Notes: generated by a model from the letters alone, not told the origin. A stretch of 64,000 nt of DNA from an uncultured Clostridia bacterium (GCA_937920235.1 CALGUK010000010.1:1-64000); one strand, 5' to 3'; counted from the stretch's first letter, positions 17,413 to 25,500 are shown. A program made the numbers and translations.

Positions 17413-19398
17413 ATGGCAAAAAAAGCATCTTACGGTAACGAAAGTATATCACAGCTTAAGGGTGCCGACCGTGTCCGCAAGCGTCCGGGAGTTATTTTCG
17501 GTTCTGACGGTATTGACGGTTGCGAACACGCTGTTTTTGAAATTCTTTCAAACTCAATAGATGAAGCGAGAGAGGGATATGGCGATAAAATAGTCGTAAC
17601 CCGTTTTCTTGACGGCTCTATAGAGGTTCAGGATTTCGGCAGAGGTATTCCCGTTGACTACAATAAAAACGAGGGGTGCTATAACTGGGAACTTGTTTTC
17701 TGTGAGCTATATGCAGGTGGTAAATATGACACAAATGACGGCGGAAATTATGAGTATTCATTAGGTCTTAACGGTCTGGGACTTTGTGCCACACAATATG
17801 CATCGGAATATATGGATGCCGAAATTCATACGGGTGGCTTCAGATACCTGCTTCATTTTGAAAACGGAGAAATTGCAGGTGATATGATAAAGGAGCCGTA
17901 TAACAAGAGAGATACGGGTTCGAGAATAAGATGGAAGCCCGACCTCAAGGTGTTTACCGATATAAACATTCCTCTTGAATATTATCAGGAAACAATCAAG
18001 AGACAATCTGTTGTAAATGCAGGCATCAAATTTATACTTAAAGATCAGATTTCGGGAAATTCTTTTGAAACATACGAATATGTCTATGAAAACGGTATCA
18101 CGGATTATGTAAAAGAGATTGCCGACGGAACGGAAATGTCGTCAGTGCAGTATTGGTCAACCGAAAGAGTGGGACGTGACCGTGAGGATAAGAAGGACTA
18201 CAGAGTTAAAATTACGGCATCACTGTGTTTTTCAAACAAAATTCAGCTTAAAGAGTATTATCACAATTCAAGCTTTCTTGAGCACGGCGGTGCTCCGGAA
18301 AAGGCTTTCAGAAATGCTTTTGTTTATCAGGTTGACAATTATCTGAAAACAAACGGAAAATATGTAAAGAGTGATGCAAAAATCAATTATCAGGATGTGG
18401 AGGATTGCCTCATTCTCGTTGTTTCATCTTTTTCAACACAGACATCTTACGAAAATCAGACGAAAAAATCCATTACGAATAAATTCATACAAGAGGCTAT
18501 GACGGATTTCTTCCGCCAACAGCTTGAGGTTTATTTTCTTGAGAACAAGCTTGACGCCGAAAAAATAACAAACCAGATTCTTATAAATATGCGGTCAAGA
18601 ATCAAGGCGGAAAGCACAAGAATAAATATCAAAAAGACACTTCAGACAAATAACGATATGACATCACGCGTTGAAAAATTTGTCGATTGTCGCAGCAAAG
18701 ACGTAAATGAGCGTGAAATATTCATCGTTGAGGGTGATTCGGCTCTCGGCGCCTGTAAGCAGGCTCGCGACTCGTCATTTCAGGCTATTATCCCCGTGCG
18801 CGGTAAAATTCTTAACTGCCTGAAAAGCGAATACGATAAAATTTTTAAAAGCGACATCATTACTGATCTTATCAAGGTAATAGGATGCGGGGTTGAGGTC
18901 AACACAAAGTCAAATAAAGAGCTTTCTCTGTTCAGCCTTGAAAACCTGCGTTGGAGCAAGGTAATTATCTGTACCGATGCCGATGTTGACGGTTTCCATA
19001 TCAGAACGCTTATTCTGACGATGATACACAGGCTTATGCCCACAATCATCAGAGAGGGCAAGGTGTTTATTGCCGAATCACCGCTTTATGAAATACGCTG
19101 TAAGGATCAGACGTATTTCTGCTATACCGAAAAGGAAAAGACAGATGTTCTTGCTGAAATCGGTGACGCTAAATATACAATACAGCGTTCAAAGGGTCTC
19201 GGTGAAAACGATGCGGATATGATGTGGCTTACCACAATGAATCCGAAAACACGTCGTCTTATTAAGGTCGAGCCGGATAATATAGAGGCTCTGATGGAAG
19301 AAAAATTTGAACTGTTTATGGGCGATGACCTTCAGGGCAGAAAAGATTTTATTGCAGAAAACGGTCATATGTATATTGATTTGGCCGATATTTCATAA
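17413..19398 (+). CDS. parE: Type IIA DNA topoisomerase subunit B (ParE-like, divergent)
   Basis: 661 residues. The N-terminal GHKL ATPase has RVRKRPGVIFGS, LSNSIDEAREG and a glycine-rich lid, LGLNGLGL. The TOPRIM domain has FIVEGDSALGA (general base Glu), CTDADVDGFHIR (metal Asp pair) and a C-terminal SKGLGEND. It is the ATP-driven strand-passage subunit. Several motifs depart from standard gyrase B, for example the lid lacks GGLHGVG. Pairing with the downstream A subunit 15 bases away, and the lack of dnaA/recF neighbours, favour topoisomerase IV or a lineage-specific paralogue over gyrase. This distinction is inference. Confidence 0.85.
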   Translation: MAKKASYGNESISQLKGADRVRKRPGVIFGSDGIDGCEHAVFEILSNSIDEAREGYGDKIVVTRFLDGSIEVQDFGRGIPVDYNKNEGCYNWELVFCELYAGGKYDTNDGGNYEYSLGLNGLGLCATQYASEYMDAEIHTGGFRYLLHFENGEIAGDMIKEPYNKRDTGSRIRWKPDLKVFTDINIPLEYYQETIKRQSVVNAGIKFILKDQISGNSFETYEYVYENGITDYVKEIADGTEMSSVQYWSTERVGRDREDKKDYRVKITASLCFSNKIQLKEYYHNSSFLEHGGAPEKAFRNAFVYQVDNYLKTNGKYVKSDAKINYQDVEDCLILVVSSFSTQTSYENQTKKSITNKFIQEAMTDFFRQQLEVYFLENKLDAEKITNQILINMRSRIKAESTRINIKKTLQTNNDMTSRVEKFVDCRSKDVNEREIFIVEGDSALGACKQARDSSFQAIIPVRGKILNCLKSEYDKIFKSDIITDLIKVIGCGVEVNTKSNKELSLFSLENLRWSKVIICTDADVDGFHIRTLILTMIHRLMPTIIREGKVFIAESPLYEIRCKDQTYFCYTEKEKTDVLAEIGDAKYTIQRSKGLGENDADMMWLTTMNPKTRRLIKVEPDNIEALMEEKFELFMGDDLQGRKDFIAENGHMYIDLADIS

Positions 19399-19413
19399 AG
19401 GGGAGGGATATGA

Positions 19414-21654
19414 ATGGCACGAAAAAAGAAATCAGTTGAAACCGAAATCACCGAAGAGCAGTTAAATGCTCACATTCTCGGTGCAGGTGAGGTTGTAACT
19501 CAGAATATAACCGAAACACTTGAGACAAACTTTATGCCGTACGCCATGAGCGTTATTGTATCCCGTGCAATTCCCGAAATTGACGGTTTCAAGCCGTCAC
19601 ACAGAAAATTGCTCTATACAATGTATAAGATGGGATTGCTCAACGGCGGCAGAGTAAAATCCGCTAATATTGTCGGACGCACAATGCAGCTCAACCCTCA
19701 CGGCGATGCCGCAATTTATGAAACTATGGTCAGACTGTCAAAGGGTAATGAGAGTCTGCTGCATCCTTATGTCGACTCCAAGGGTAACTTCGGTAAGGCA
19801 TATTCAAAAAACATGGCTTTTGCCGCTTCAAGATATACCGAGGCAAAGCTTGAGGCTATTGCAGCTGAGCTTTTCAGGGATATTGATAAGGATACGGTAG
19901 ATTTTACGGATAACTATGATGCCACAATGCTCGAACCCACATTGCTCCCCGTAACATTCCCGTCGGTGCTTGTGAATGCCAATACGGGTATTGCCGTAGG
20001 TATGGCTTCTTCAATCTGCTCGTTCAATCTCCGCGAAATCTGTGAAACTACAATCGGACTTATCAAAAATCCCGATTTTGATGTTACACAAACTCTTAAG
20101 GCTCCGGATTTTATCGGAGGCGGTAAGATAGTTTATGATGAGCGCCAGATGAGCGAGATTTACCGTACCGGACGCGGCGGCTTTAAGGTAAGAGCAAAAT
20201 ATGAATATGATAAAGCCAATAATTGTATTGATATTACCGAAATTCCGCCCACCACAACCGCGGAGGCAATTATCGATAAAATAATAGAAAGAGTTAAAGC
20301 AAATGCAATACGCGAAATCAGTGATATCCGTGATGAAACCGATAAAAAGGGTCTTAAAATTACAATAGACCTTAAACGTGGAACAGATGCGGACAAACTT
20401 ATGCAAAAGCTGTATAAAATGACTCCTCTTGAAGATACGTTTTCCTGTAACTTCAATGTGCTTATTGCAGGAGTACCGCGTGTTCTCGGTGTTGCGGAGT
20501 TGCTCACCGAGTGGATTGCATTCCGCACGGAATGTGTTAACCGACGCGTTTATTTTGATCTGACCAAGGCTAAGGATAAACTGCATCTCCTGTTGGGACT
20601 TCAGAAGATTCTTCTCGATATTGACAAGGCAATTAAGATTGTCCGCGAAACCGAAGAGGAGTCCGAGGTTGTTCCCAACTTGATGATAGGCTTCGGTATT
20701 GACAAGATTCAGGCTGAGTATGTTGCCGAAATCAAGCTTCGTCACCTTAACCGAGAATACATTCTCAAGCGTCTTAACGATGTTGAGGATCTTAAAAAGC
20801 AGATCGAGGATATGGAGGATATTCTTTCGAGCAAGGCGAGAGTTAAAAAGATTATTGTCAATGAGCTTACTCAGGTTATGGATAAATACGGAAAAGACCG
20901 TCGCTCCGAGATAATTTACGCTCAGGAAATCGAAGAGAGTATGGAAGAAATCGAGGCGGTTCCGAATTATCCCGTTACACTTTTCTTTACAAAAGAGGGA
21001 TATTTCAAAAAAATTACTCCTCTCTCGCTGCGTATGAGCGGTGAACATAAGCTGAAGGAAAACGATGAAATCATTTTAACCGTCGAGACAACGAACAGTG
21101 CCGAGTTGCTTTTCTTCACAAATAAGTGTCAGGTATATAAATCAAGAGCAAGCGAGTTTGACGATACAAAAGCAAGTGTTCTGGGCGATTTTGTCGGCTC
21201 TAAGCTTTTGATGGAAGAGGGCGAAAATGCTATGTTTATGGCGGTTGTAAAGGAATATAAGGGATATATGCTCTTTTTCTTCCAGAACGGAAAGGTTGCC
21301 AAGGTGGATATGTCTGCTTATGAAACAAAGCAGAACCGCAAAAAGCTCATAAAAGCATATTCCGATAAGAGTCCTCTTGTCAGCGCGATATATGCAGCTG
21401 AGGATAAAGAGGTTGTTATGAAGTCAACCGCCGGCAGATATCTGTTGTTCAATTCAGGTGCAATTTCCGCAAAAACCACCAAGGATAGCCAGGGTGTTGC
21501 GGTTATGAGCCTTAAAAAAGGCCACAGGGTTGACGAAGTTAAGGATTACACTGACGGAATATTTGCAAAGCCTGCACGTTACAGAACAAAAACACTTCCT
21601 GCAAACGGTGCAATTCTCAGTGCCGACGACCAAGGCGAACAACTTACTTTCTAA
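19414..21654 (+). CDS. parC: Type IIA DNA topoisomerase subunit A (ParC/GyrA-like)
   Basis: 746 residues. The DNA breakage-reunion domain carries the quinolone-region motif LNPHGDAAIYETMVRLS and the catalytic tyrosine in AASRYTEAKL (about residue 130). A long coiled-coil arm spans roughly residues 370-510. The C-terminal part is a beta-rich region shorter and more degenerate than a gyrase beta-pinwheel; no clear GyrA-box is visible, which argues for decatenase rather than supercoiling activity. The start ATG follows GGGGAGGG and the B-subunit stop closely, so the two are translated from one message. Two hairpins follow the stop. Confidence 0.85.
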   Translation: MARKKKSVETEITEEQLNAHILGAGEVVTQNITETLETNFMPYAMSVIVSRAIPEIDGFKPSHRKLLYTMYKMGLLNGGRVKSANIVGRTMQLNPHGDAAIYETMVRLSKGNESLLHPYVDSKGNFGKAYSKNMAFAASRYTEAKLEAIAAELFRDIDKDTVDFTDNYDATMLEPTLLPVTFPSVLVNANTGIAVGMASSICSFNLREICETTIGLIKNPDFDVTQTLKAPDFIGGGKIVYDERQMSEIYRTGRGGFKVRAKYEYDKANNCIDITEIPPTTTAEAIIDKIIERVKANAIREISDIRDETDKKGLKITIDLKRGTDADKLMQKLYKMTPLEDTFSCNFNVLIAGVPRVLGVAELLTEWIAFRTECVNRRVYFDLTKAKDKLHLLLGLQKILLDIDKAIKIVRETEEESEVVPNLMIGFGIDKIQAEYVAEIKLRHLNREYILKRLNDVEDLKKQIEDMEDILSSKARVKKIIVNELTQVMDKYGKDRRSEIIYAQEIEESMEEIEAVPNYPVTLFFTKEGYFKKITPLSLRMSGEHKLKENDEIILTVETTNSAELLFFTNKCQVYKSRASEFDDTKASVLGDFVGSKLLMEEGENAMFMAVVKEYKGYMLFFFQNGKVAKVDMSAYETKQNRKKLIKAYSDKSPLVSAIYAAEDKEVVMKSTAGRYLLFNSGAISAKTTKDSQGVAVMSLKKGHRVDEVKDYTDGIFAKPARYRTKTLPANGAILSADDQGEQLTF

Positions 21655-21686
21655 TTGGTTATTTTAATATGTAATTCACGCGTAGT

Positions 21687-21777
21687 GGCAGGCTTCCATG
21701 CCTGCTTTGTAGGGGCGATTCACGGTGCAGGTGTCCGACCGAACCGGCAGGTGAGACCATCGCCCTCCTTTTTTTTG
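21687..21777 (+). terminator. Double hairpin with U-tract after parC (dispersed-repeat type)
   Basis: The first hairpin is GCAGGC/GCCTGC at 21688-21705. The second pairs AGGGGCGAT (21711-21719) with ATCGCCCT (21759-21766) and is followed by a run of eight T. The GTAGGGGCGATTC type of sequence resembles palindromic elements that recur between genes in many Clostridia genomes, so this may be a mobile repeat serving as a terminator. Confidence 0.65.
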
Positions 21778-21803
21778 ACAAAAATCAATTAAAATGATAT
21801 ATT
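21775..21803 (+). promoter_or_regulatory. SigA promoter of the AT-rich envelope gene
   Basis: TTGACA (21775-21780) and TATATT (21798-21803) with a 17-base spacer, directly after the terminator T-run and about 37 bases before the start codon at 21840. Confidence 0.75.
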
Positions 21804-21839
21804 TGATTTAAGATAACTTGAATAAAAGAGGAGTGCAAT

Positions 21840-22637
21840 ATGAAAAAAATTATTAAAATAAGCGTTATTGTGATGATTGTTATACTTATTTTGGCTTTCA
21901 TTGCGTTTTTTGCTAATTCATTATTTGGTAACCCTATTTCTAAACATCTTGCTAAAAATACAGCGATTGAGTATATTGAAGAAAACTATCCAGATGATGA
22001 TTGTCATATTAAAAATATAAATTATGATTTAAAATACGAAGATTATAATGTGCATATTATCTCCACAACAAAGGAAAACATTGATTTTTCTTTGAATATC
22101 ACACCAAAAGGTGAAGTGGCAGGAATTGAGTATTGGAAAAACCCCATTGAATCTGCAACCCCATTAACAGAAAACGAGATTAAAGAGTTGTTTTTAGAAG
22201 CACATAAATTGTATGTTGAATGGTCATCTCCTGCCGGGACATATCTCAATAAAGATTGGAACAATACTACAATAATTGATGGCGTTGAATATTTTGAAGT
22301 TGTTTCAACCGAAATCACTTCTGTTGACGAATTGAGAAATGAATACAGCAAATATTTCAGCGAGGAAATAATAAAAGAGAATATTGATAAATATTATGTA
22401 ATGCACAATGGCAAAATGTATGGTAATGCAGTTTTGGTAGAGGGTGGAGAAATCCCAAGTTCAAATTATGAACTAACTGTTCTTTCAAATACATCAACCG
22501 AATGTGATTTTACAGTTTCATTGTATATTGAAGATAGTAAAGATGAATTGTATTATAAATTAAAAGTTATCGACGGCGAATGGAAATTTACAGAAATATT
22601 TCCTTGGGTAACAATGGACGAAAACTTTAGTCTTTAA
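21840..22637 (+). CDS. Secreted or anchored hypothetical protein, possibly YfjL-like/IseA-like
   Basis: 265 residues. An N-terminal hydrophobic helix (about 5-28) suggests export and membrane anchoring. Residues ~36-75, with AIEYIEENYPDDDC and alternating beta pattern, recall the YfjL-like N-terminal domain. The C-terminal ~110 residues (SVDELRNEYSKYFSEEI, then NGKMYGNAVLVEGG) recall IseA-type DL-endopeptidase inhibitors, which restrain cell-wall hydrolases. Both assignments are tentative. The gene is visibly AT-richer than its neighbours, uses AAA/GAA/ATT-type codons heavily and lies alone between two hairpin regions, which suggests acquisition by transfer. The ribosome site GAGGAG lies just upstream. 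Confidence 0.6.
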   Translation: MKKIIKISVIVMIVILILAFIAFFANSLFGNPISKHLAKNTAIEYIEENYPDDDCHIKNINYDLKYEDYNVHIISTTKENIDFSLNITPKGEVAGIEYWKNPIESATPLTENEIKELFLEAHKLYVEWSSPAGTYLNKDWNNTTIIDGVEYFEVVSTEITSVDELRNEYSKYFSEEIIKENIDKYYVMHNGKMYGNAVLVEGGEIPSSNYELTVLSNTSTECDFTVSLYIEDSKDELYYKLKVIDGEWKFTEIFPWVTMDENFSL

Positions 22638-22649
22638 TAAAAACAAAAA

Positions 22650-22672
22650 ACCGACCGCATAAAACGGTCGGT
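22650..22672. terminator. Hairpin after the AT-rich gene, U-tract only on the minus strand
   Basis: ACCGACCG (22650-22657) pairs with CGGTCGGT (22665-22672). The plus-strand side continues GCAGACAAAACAC with no T-run, while AAAAAA precedes the stem, so the sequence looks like a terminator for minus-strand transcription. No minus-strand gene is near. Confidence 0.5.
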
Positions 22673-22781
22673 GCAGACAAAACACAAACGCAAATTAAAC
22701 CTTTTCGTCTGCAATAATAGTGTGTGAAAAAAGTGAATTTTTAATCCGTTGAAAAAAATTCCACTTTTTATAAAAAAACAC

Positions 22782-22810
22782 TTGCTTTTTTTCAATCATT
22801 GTGATAGAAT
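22782..22810 (+). promoter_or_regulatory. Extended -10 SigA promoter of secG
   Basis: TTGCTT (22782-22787) and TAGAAT (22805-22810) with a 17-base spacer, plus TG one base before the -10. It lies about 40 bases from the secG start. Confidence 0.65.
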
Positions 22811-22851
22811 ATCAAGGCTGTTAAATATAAAGGTTTGGAGGTTGACTCGTT

Positions 22852-23100
22852 ATGGCATGGTATCACATAGTTTTTGGCGCAGCGCTTATTGTGTTAGCAG
22901 TTTTAATCGTTCTGTTCGTTCTTATGCAGGAAGGTAATCAGCAGGGTCTCGGTGCCATTTCCGGTGGATCATCCGAAACATTCTTTGGAAAAAACAAGGG
23001 CAGAACAAATGAGGCTAAAAAAGCATTCCTCACTAAGATTTTTGCAGGAGTTTTTCTTGTTCTCGTTCTCGTTGCTTCAATTGTAATGATTTTTGCATAA
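22852..23100 (+). CDS. secG: Preprotein translocase subunit SecG
   Basis: 82 residues. Two transmembrane helices (about residues 4-25 and 58-80) are joined by a short loop with VLMQEGNQQGLGAISGG followed by FFGKNKGR, the family signature. SecG sits in the SecYEG channel and assists SecA-driven export. GGAGG precedes the start. In many Firmicutes secG is followed by rnr and smpB; here a tRNA-Lys gene follows after 27 bases, so the message may run into the tRNA. A small hairpin (TCCCGAT/ATCGGGA) lies between them. Confidence 0.95.
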   Translation: MAWYHIVFGAALIVLAVLIVLFVLMQEGNQQGLGAISGGSSETFFGKNKGRTNEAKKAFLTKIFAGVFLVLVLVASIVMIFA

Positions 23101-23127
23101 AAAATTCCCGATTTTATCGGGATATAT

Positions 23128-23203
23128 GATCCACTAGCTCAGTTGGCAGAGCACTTGACTTTTAATCAAGGTGTCCGGAGTTCGAATCTCCGGTGGATCA
23201 CCA
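23128..23203 (+). tRNA. tRNA-Lys (anticodon TTT)
   Basis: A 76-base cloverleaf with encoded CCA. The acceptor GATCCAC (23128-23134) pairs with GTGGATC (23193-23199), followed by discriminator A and CCA. The D-arm contains AGCTCAGTTGG, the anticodon stem-loop is CTTGACTTTTAATCAAG giving anticodon TTT, and the T-arm is GGAGTTCGAATCTCC. It decodes AAA and AAG. Confidence 0.97.
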
Positions 23204-23259
23204 AAAAAAGCAGTCACACACAGTGTGGCTGTTTTTCTTTGCCCGAAAGGGCGGAGATT
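23188..23259 (+). repeat. 72-bp direct repeat, unit 1 (tRNA-Lys 3' end plus terminator)
   Basis: Starts in the T-stem of the tRNA, covers the acceptor 3' strand and CCA, then a hairpin (CAGTCACAC/GTGTGGCTG with a U-tract, about 23211-23238) and the string GCCCGAAAGGGCGGAGATT. It is identical over 72 bases to 23375-23446. The hairpin should terminate the tRNA transcript. Confidence 0.9.
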
Positions 23260-23266
23260 CGAACTC
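23252..23266 (-). repeat. Inverted copy of the tRNA T-arm
   Basis: CGGAGATTCGAACTC is the exact reverse complement of tRNA bases 23178-23192 (T-arm). It joins the end of repeat unit 1 to the unique spacer. The downstream unit keeps only the first eight bases of this match. Confidence 0.8.
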
Positions 23267-23374
23267 GAAGAGTTTTTGCGTTAAGAAAACGATTCGGTGA
23301 ATCGTTTTCAGCAAAAAGCGGTGAGGCGGGAGCCGAGCCAACAGTATGCAAGGCGAAGCCGAAGCAGACGGTCG

Positions 23375-23446
23375 CTCCGGTGGATCACCAAAAAAAGCAG
23401 TCACACACAGTGTGGCTGTTTTTCTTTGCCCGAAAGGGCGGAGATT
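23375..23446 (+). repeat. 72-bp direct repeat, unit 2 (orphan tRNA-Lys tail plus terminator)
   Basis: Identical to 23188-23259. Here the tRNA 3' end has no tRNA body in front of it. The 115-base spacer between the units contains a hairpin AAAACGATTC/GAATCGTTTT (23287-23309) and no gene. Confidence 0.9.
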
Positions 23447-23474
23447 AAAATTTTTCGACAGTATTCGTTTTTTA

Positions 23475-23503
23475 TTGACTTTTCTTTCACGGAGTGATAT
23501 AGT
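23475..23503 (+). promoter_or_regulatory. Extended -10 SigA promoter of the serine hydrolase gene
   Basis: TTGACT (23475-23480) and TATAGT (23498-23503), 17-base spacer, with TG at 23495-23496 one base before the -10. Confidence 0.7.
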
Positions 23504-23560
23504 AGCCTTTGTTAAATTTTGGAAGAATTTGTTTCGCAAGATTGAAAAGAAGGTAACAGC

Positions 23561-24877
23561 GTGAACAGAATGATAAAAATTATCAGCATAATATTGTCGC
23601 TATCACTTTTGTTGTGCATTTTTACTTCCTGCGAAAAACCTGCTGTCTCTGTAAATCCCACCTTGTCTGCTCAGAAAATTCCGGCAGAGGCGGAACAGAC
23701 CGAGTTGCAGACAGAGGAGGCTGACAGCAGTACAACAACAGAACCGATAAGTGAAGAAGATACGCAGACAACCGTTAAGAAGGAGCCGATTACGGAAAAG
23801 CCGACAGAGCCGATTAAGGTTGATTCTTTTCAGAGTCTGGTGCTTGCAACTGCCCGTAAATATAACGCAATGGGTATACAGGCGGCTACAATTGTAAACG
23901 GAAAAGTTCATGCGAATGCCGAATACGGTTGGGCTGTGGCAAATCAGCATAAAATGACTGCTGATACTAAAATCAGAATAGCTTCTCTTTCAAAAACATT
24001 AGTTGGAATGGTCGTTTTCCGCCTTATTGAAGACGGTGTTCTATCTCTTGAATCTGATATTTCCGATTATCTCGGAATTACGGTTCGCAATCCTTCATAT
24101 CCCGATGTGCCCATTACCGTGCATACAATCCTTAATCATACCTCGGGACTTAAAACCTCAGGTTATACAAATTCGTTGGAGCAGCTTATTTCTGTCTTGC
24201 AACAGCCTTCCGCTTATACAGAATATAAGCCGGGAGAAAAGTATGAATATAATAATTTCGCTTACGGTGTTTTAGGAACTGTGTGCGAGCTTGCAACGGG
24301 AAAAAGCTTTAATACCTTGACAAAGGAATATTTTCTTGATCCGCTCGGAATAGATGCATCCTTCATTCCGGCTGAACTTAAGGAGACGGAAATTGCTGCG
24401 CTTTATGACGGCGAGCATAAGCTTTTCAGAGGAGTCAGTACCCAACGGAATCAGCTTAAACCGACCGAAGAAGCCGGTAGGGGAATGAAGCTCTATGCAG
24501 GTGGACTTACGATAAGTGCAGTTGACTTTGCAAAAATAATTACTATTCTTATGAATGACGGTATGTATGAGGGTATCCGTTTTCTTTCAAGCGAGAGTAT
24601 TGCACAGATACACACCGTACAGTTTATGAGACCCGGAAGTCCTTCAGCCCAGTGTATGCCCGTTCTTCTGAGAAAAAATTTTTACGGCGGCAGAGACCTT
24701 TTTCATCATACGGGAAGCGGTTACGGTGCATATACGTTGTATGCTTATGATCCGCAAACAAAAACGGGTGTTGTCGTGCTGACAATAGGTGTCAAGTCTG
24801 AAAAGGACAGATACAGTATTTACGGATCCTGCGGTGATATTGCCCGCGGAGTGTTTGAGAAAAATTTCATTGAATAA
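23561..24877 (+). CDS. Serine hydrolase lipoprotein (beta-lactamase/PBP4*-like)
   Basis: 438 residues. The N-terminal signal ends in a lipobox (CIFTSC, Cys near residue 26), so the protein is anchored outside the membrane. A Thr/Glu-rich linker (about 30-90) precedes a class-C beta-lactamase fold: SLSK (nucleophile Ser) near residue 144, YNN in YEYNNFAYGVLG, and HTGSGYG near the C-terminus as the third motif. Relatives include D-aminopeptidases, esterases and low-molecular-weight PBPs, so a role in peptidoglycan or peptide turnover is likely but unproven. The start is a GTG with AAGAAGG seven bases upstream; an ATG at 23570 is possible. A hairpin terminator follows. Confidence 0.85.
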   Translation: MNRMIKIISIILSLSLLLCIFTSCEKPAVSVNPTLSAQKIPAEAEQTELQTEEADSSTTTEPISEEDTQTTVKKEPITEKPTEPIKVDSFQSLVLATARKYNAMGIQAATIVNGKVHANAEYGWAVANQHKMTADTKIRIASLSKTLVGMVVFRLIEDGVLSLESDISDYLGITVRNPSYPDVPITVHTILNHTSGLKTSGYTNSLEQLISVLQQPSAYTEYKPGEKYEYNNFAYGVLGTVCELATGKSFNTLTKEYFLDPLGIDASFIPAELKETEIAALYDGEHKLFRGVSTQRNQLKPTEEAGRGMKLYAGGLTISAVDFAKIITILMNDGMYEGIRFLSSESIAQIHTVQFMRPGSPSAQCMPVLLRKNFYGGRDLFHHTGSGYGAYTLYAYDPQTKTGVVVLTIGVKSEKDRYSIYGSCGDIARGVFEKNFIE

Positions 24878-24883
24878 TTTACG

Positions 24884-24915
24884 GCGGTGTGTCTGCATGA
24901 CATACCGCTTTTTTT
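24884..24915 (+). terminator. Terminator after the serine hydrolase gene
   Basis: GCGGTGTGTC (24884-24893) pairs with GACATACCGC (24899-24908) with one wobble, followed by seven T. Confidence 0.85.
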
Positions 24916-24940
24916 GTTAACAAATTATGAATTTTTAAAA

Positions 24941-25020
24941 TTTGACCTTTTTTGACCTTGACAAATATGAAAATGGAGGTATAATAATAATCAGAAAGGT
25001 CAAAGAAAGTCAAAGTCAAA
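24941..25020 (+). promoter_or_regulatory. CtsR-controlled SigA promoter of the heat-shock operon
   Basis: TTGACA (24958-24963) and TATAAT (24980-24985), 16-base spacer. A CtsR box of two TTTGACC heptads three bases apart (24941-24957) abuts the -35. A second box, GGTCAAA-gaa-AGTCAAA (24998-25014), with a third half-site GTCAAA (25015-25020), covers the start region up to the ribosome site. This matches the known CtsR heptad repeat and indicates autoregulation. Confidence 0.92.
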
Positions 25021-25032
25021 GGAGATGATTTT

Positions 25033-25479
25033 GTGAATATCAGTAACATCATTGCATCAATGATACAGGAAATGCTTGAAGATGACGGATACACCGAAAT
25101 ACAGCGTAATGAGCTTGCACAAAAAATCGGCTGTGTTCCGAGCCAGATAAATTACGTTATATCATCGCGGTTTACTCCGGAACACGGTTATATCGTGGAA
25201 AGCCGTCGCGGAGGCGGGGGATATATTAAGATTACAAGGGCATCGTTCGATAAAAATTCAATTAAGATGCACCTTATAAATTCTGTCGGCGGAAGTCTTG
25301 ATGAAAACACCTGTCGAGCTCATCTAAAAAATATGTATGACAGGGATATTCTTGATGAAAAAACGGTAAAGATATTCTTATCGGCCTTAACCGGAAATGC
25401 ATACCGTGAAATCCCGAGAGAATATGCCGATGTTATCAGGGCATCTGTATTTAAACAAATGATTTTAAATATTCTTTAA
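25033..25479 (+). CDS. ctsR: Transcriptional repressor CtsR
   Basis: 148 residues. An N-terminal winged helix-turn-helix (about residues 1-70), with AQKIGCVPSQINYVISSRF and the glycine-rich wing RRGGGGYIKI, is followed by a C-terminal dimerisation domain. CtsR represses clp and its own operon at normal temperature by binding tandem heptads, two sets of which lie directly upstream. It is released on heat or when McsB acts. It starts with GTG, preceded by AAAGGAGA. It is the first gene of the ctsR-mcsA-mcsB-clpC operon. Confidence 0.97.
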   Translation: MNISNIIASMIQEMLEDDGYTEIQRNELAQKIGCVPSQINYVISSRFTPEHGYIVESRRGGGGYIKITRASFDKNSIKMHLINSVGGSLDENTCRAHLKNMYDRDILDEKTVKIFLSALTGNAYREIPREYADVIRASVFKQMILNIL

Positions 25480-25500
25480 TTACTGTAAGGAGTGATTTAT

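Noticed and set aside
20011..21048. 345-residue minus-strand ORF inside parC
   Set aside because: Antisense shadow of a conserved topoisomerase; its composition (Phe/Leu/Asn/Cys-rich) is that of a reverse frame.
23188..23446. CRISPR-like direct repeat
   Set aside because: Only two units, 72 bp long, containing a tRNA end and a terminator; no cas genes are present.
23143..23448. ORFs across the tRNA-Lys tail repeats
   Set aside because: They start within the tRNA and translate the repeat; the near-identical peptides in several frames arise from the 72-bp duplication.
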